Source: Sphingobium arseniciresistens
Lineage (GTDB): Bacteria; Pseudomonadota; Alphaproteobacteria; Sphingomonadales; Sphingomonadaceae
Length of the DNA stretch: 64,000 nt
NCBI GenBank assembly: GCA_029167225.1
Contig: JARFNK010000027.1
Location: 1-64,000 of the forward strand
Reading direction: 5' to 3'
A model generated the notes under the pieces. The model did no database searches. It had not been told where the DNA came from and saw nothing but the letters and a program-made list of their open reading frames with translations. A program made the translations under genes and the position numbers. Below, one piece after another: positions 63,803 through 64,000 of the stretch (position 1 is the stretch's first letter; each line of letters starts with the position of its first letter).

Positions 63803-64000
63803 ATGACCGATGATCGCGCCCGCCTCACGCCATCCCGCCCCGATCAGACCCATGATCGGCTGAACGGTTTCATTGCCAAGCAAAATGCCGATGGCGCGGT
63901 GAGCGCCGCTGGATCGCTGCTCTGGGAACGTTGCCCGGACCTGATGATCGCGCTGCTTGAAAAGCGCTGGCATCGCGCCGTCGGCAAGGGCTGCGTGACC
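63803..64000 (+). CDS. unrecognised protein, 3'-truncated by the window
   Basis: The first 66 residues of an ORF open to the right edge. AAGGCGGGA precedes the ATG. The visible part is Asp/Arg/Leu-rich, with SLLWERCPDLMIALLEKRWH. I recognise no family, and no signal peptide is seen. The rest lies outside the window. Confidence 0.45.
   Translation, partial: MTDDRARLTPSRPDQTHDRLNGFIAKQNADGAVSAAGSLLWERCPDLMIALLEKRWHRAVGKGCVT

Overview
The window looks like chromosomal DNA of a sphingomonad alphaproteobacterium (Sphingobium/Sphingomonas type). The reasons are the high GC content, dense coding on both strands, a SciP (DUF1153) cell-cycle regulator, a large 1,551-residue NAD-glutamate dehydrogenase, a LacI/TonB-receptor/GH13/GH97 maltodextrin locus, a NodT-type RND efflux set, and intergenic hairpins of a kind I associate with this family. 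There is no rRNA, CRISPR array or intact insertion sequence. One tRNA gene (Thr, anticodon CGT) is present.

Layout. 1-2.4 kb: DUF1993 protein, serine esterase and DEDDh exonuclease. 2.4-8.9 kb: a TetR-controlled tripartite RND pump (outer membrane lipoprotein on minus; tetR, adaptor and pump on plus) with two matching 24-bp operators. 9-11.4 kb: DUF488 protein and TypA/BipA, converging on a perfect 36-bp palindrome. 11.5-15 kb: Tat-type class V aminotransferase and a TelA/XpaC pair. 15-21.4 kb: NAD-glutamate dehydrogenase and a PAS protein. 21.6-22.7 kb: tRNA-Thr followed by a probable orphan nuclease-toxin tip overlapping a small acidic presumed immunity gene; this is the clearest horizontally acquired patch. 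23-34.4 kb: alpha-glucan locus of TonB receptor, LacI repressor, secreted GH13 amylase, GH13 alpha-glucosidase, GH97 alpha-glucosidase and GPH/MFS sugar transporter, with one palindromic motif shared by both control regions.

34.4-38 kb: membrane protein, SDR and alpha/beta hydrolase divergent from a GlxA-type regulator, then an intergenic stretch with two hairpins. 38-44 kb: DEAD-box helicase overlapping a YaiI-family gene, a diguanylate cyclase/HD-GYP phosphodiesterase pair, and mnmA. 44-45.6 kb: an unrecognised ORF, sciP and two small GlsB/YeaQ-family stress membrane proteins. 45.8-50.1 kb: a second RND adaptor and pump without an outer membrane partner. 50-55 kb: DUF445 protein, a receiver protein with Glu at the phosphoacceptor position, a 4HBT thioesterase, an SMP-30 lactonase, and an SPFH / ribbon-helix-helix / small membrane protein cassette behind a very AT-rich promoter.

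55-64 kb: acyltransferase 3, D-amino-acid transaminase, the rnd-lptC-lptA-lptB-rpoN cluster (lipopolysaccharide export plus sigma-54), TerC, a protein with two cold-shock domains and a Gly-rich tail, and the start of a gene running off the right edge.

The most interesting signals are the orphan toxin/immunity pair beside the tRNA, the two operator sets that can be read directly (TetR/RND and LacI/glucan), the likely leaderless tetR transcript, the phosphomimetic receiver, the SPFH cassette and the duplicated cold-shock protein.
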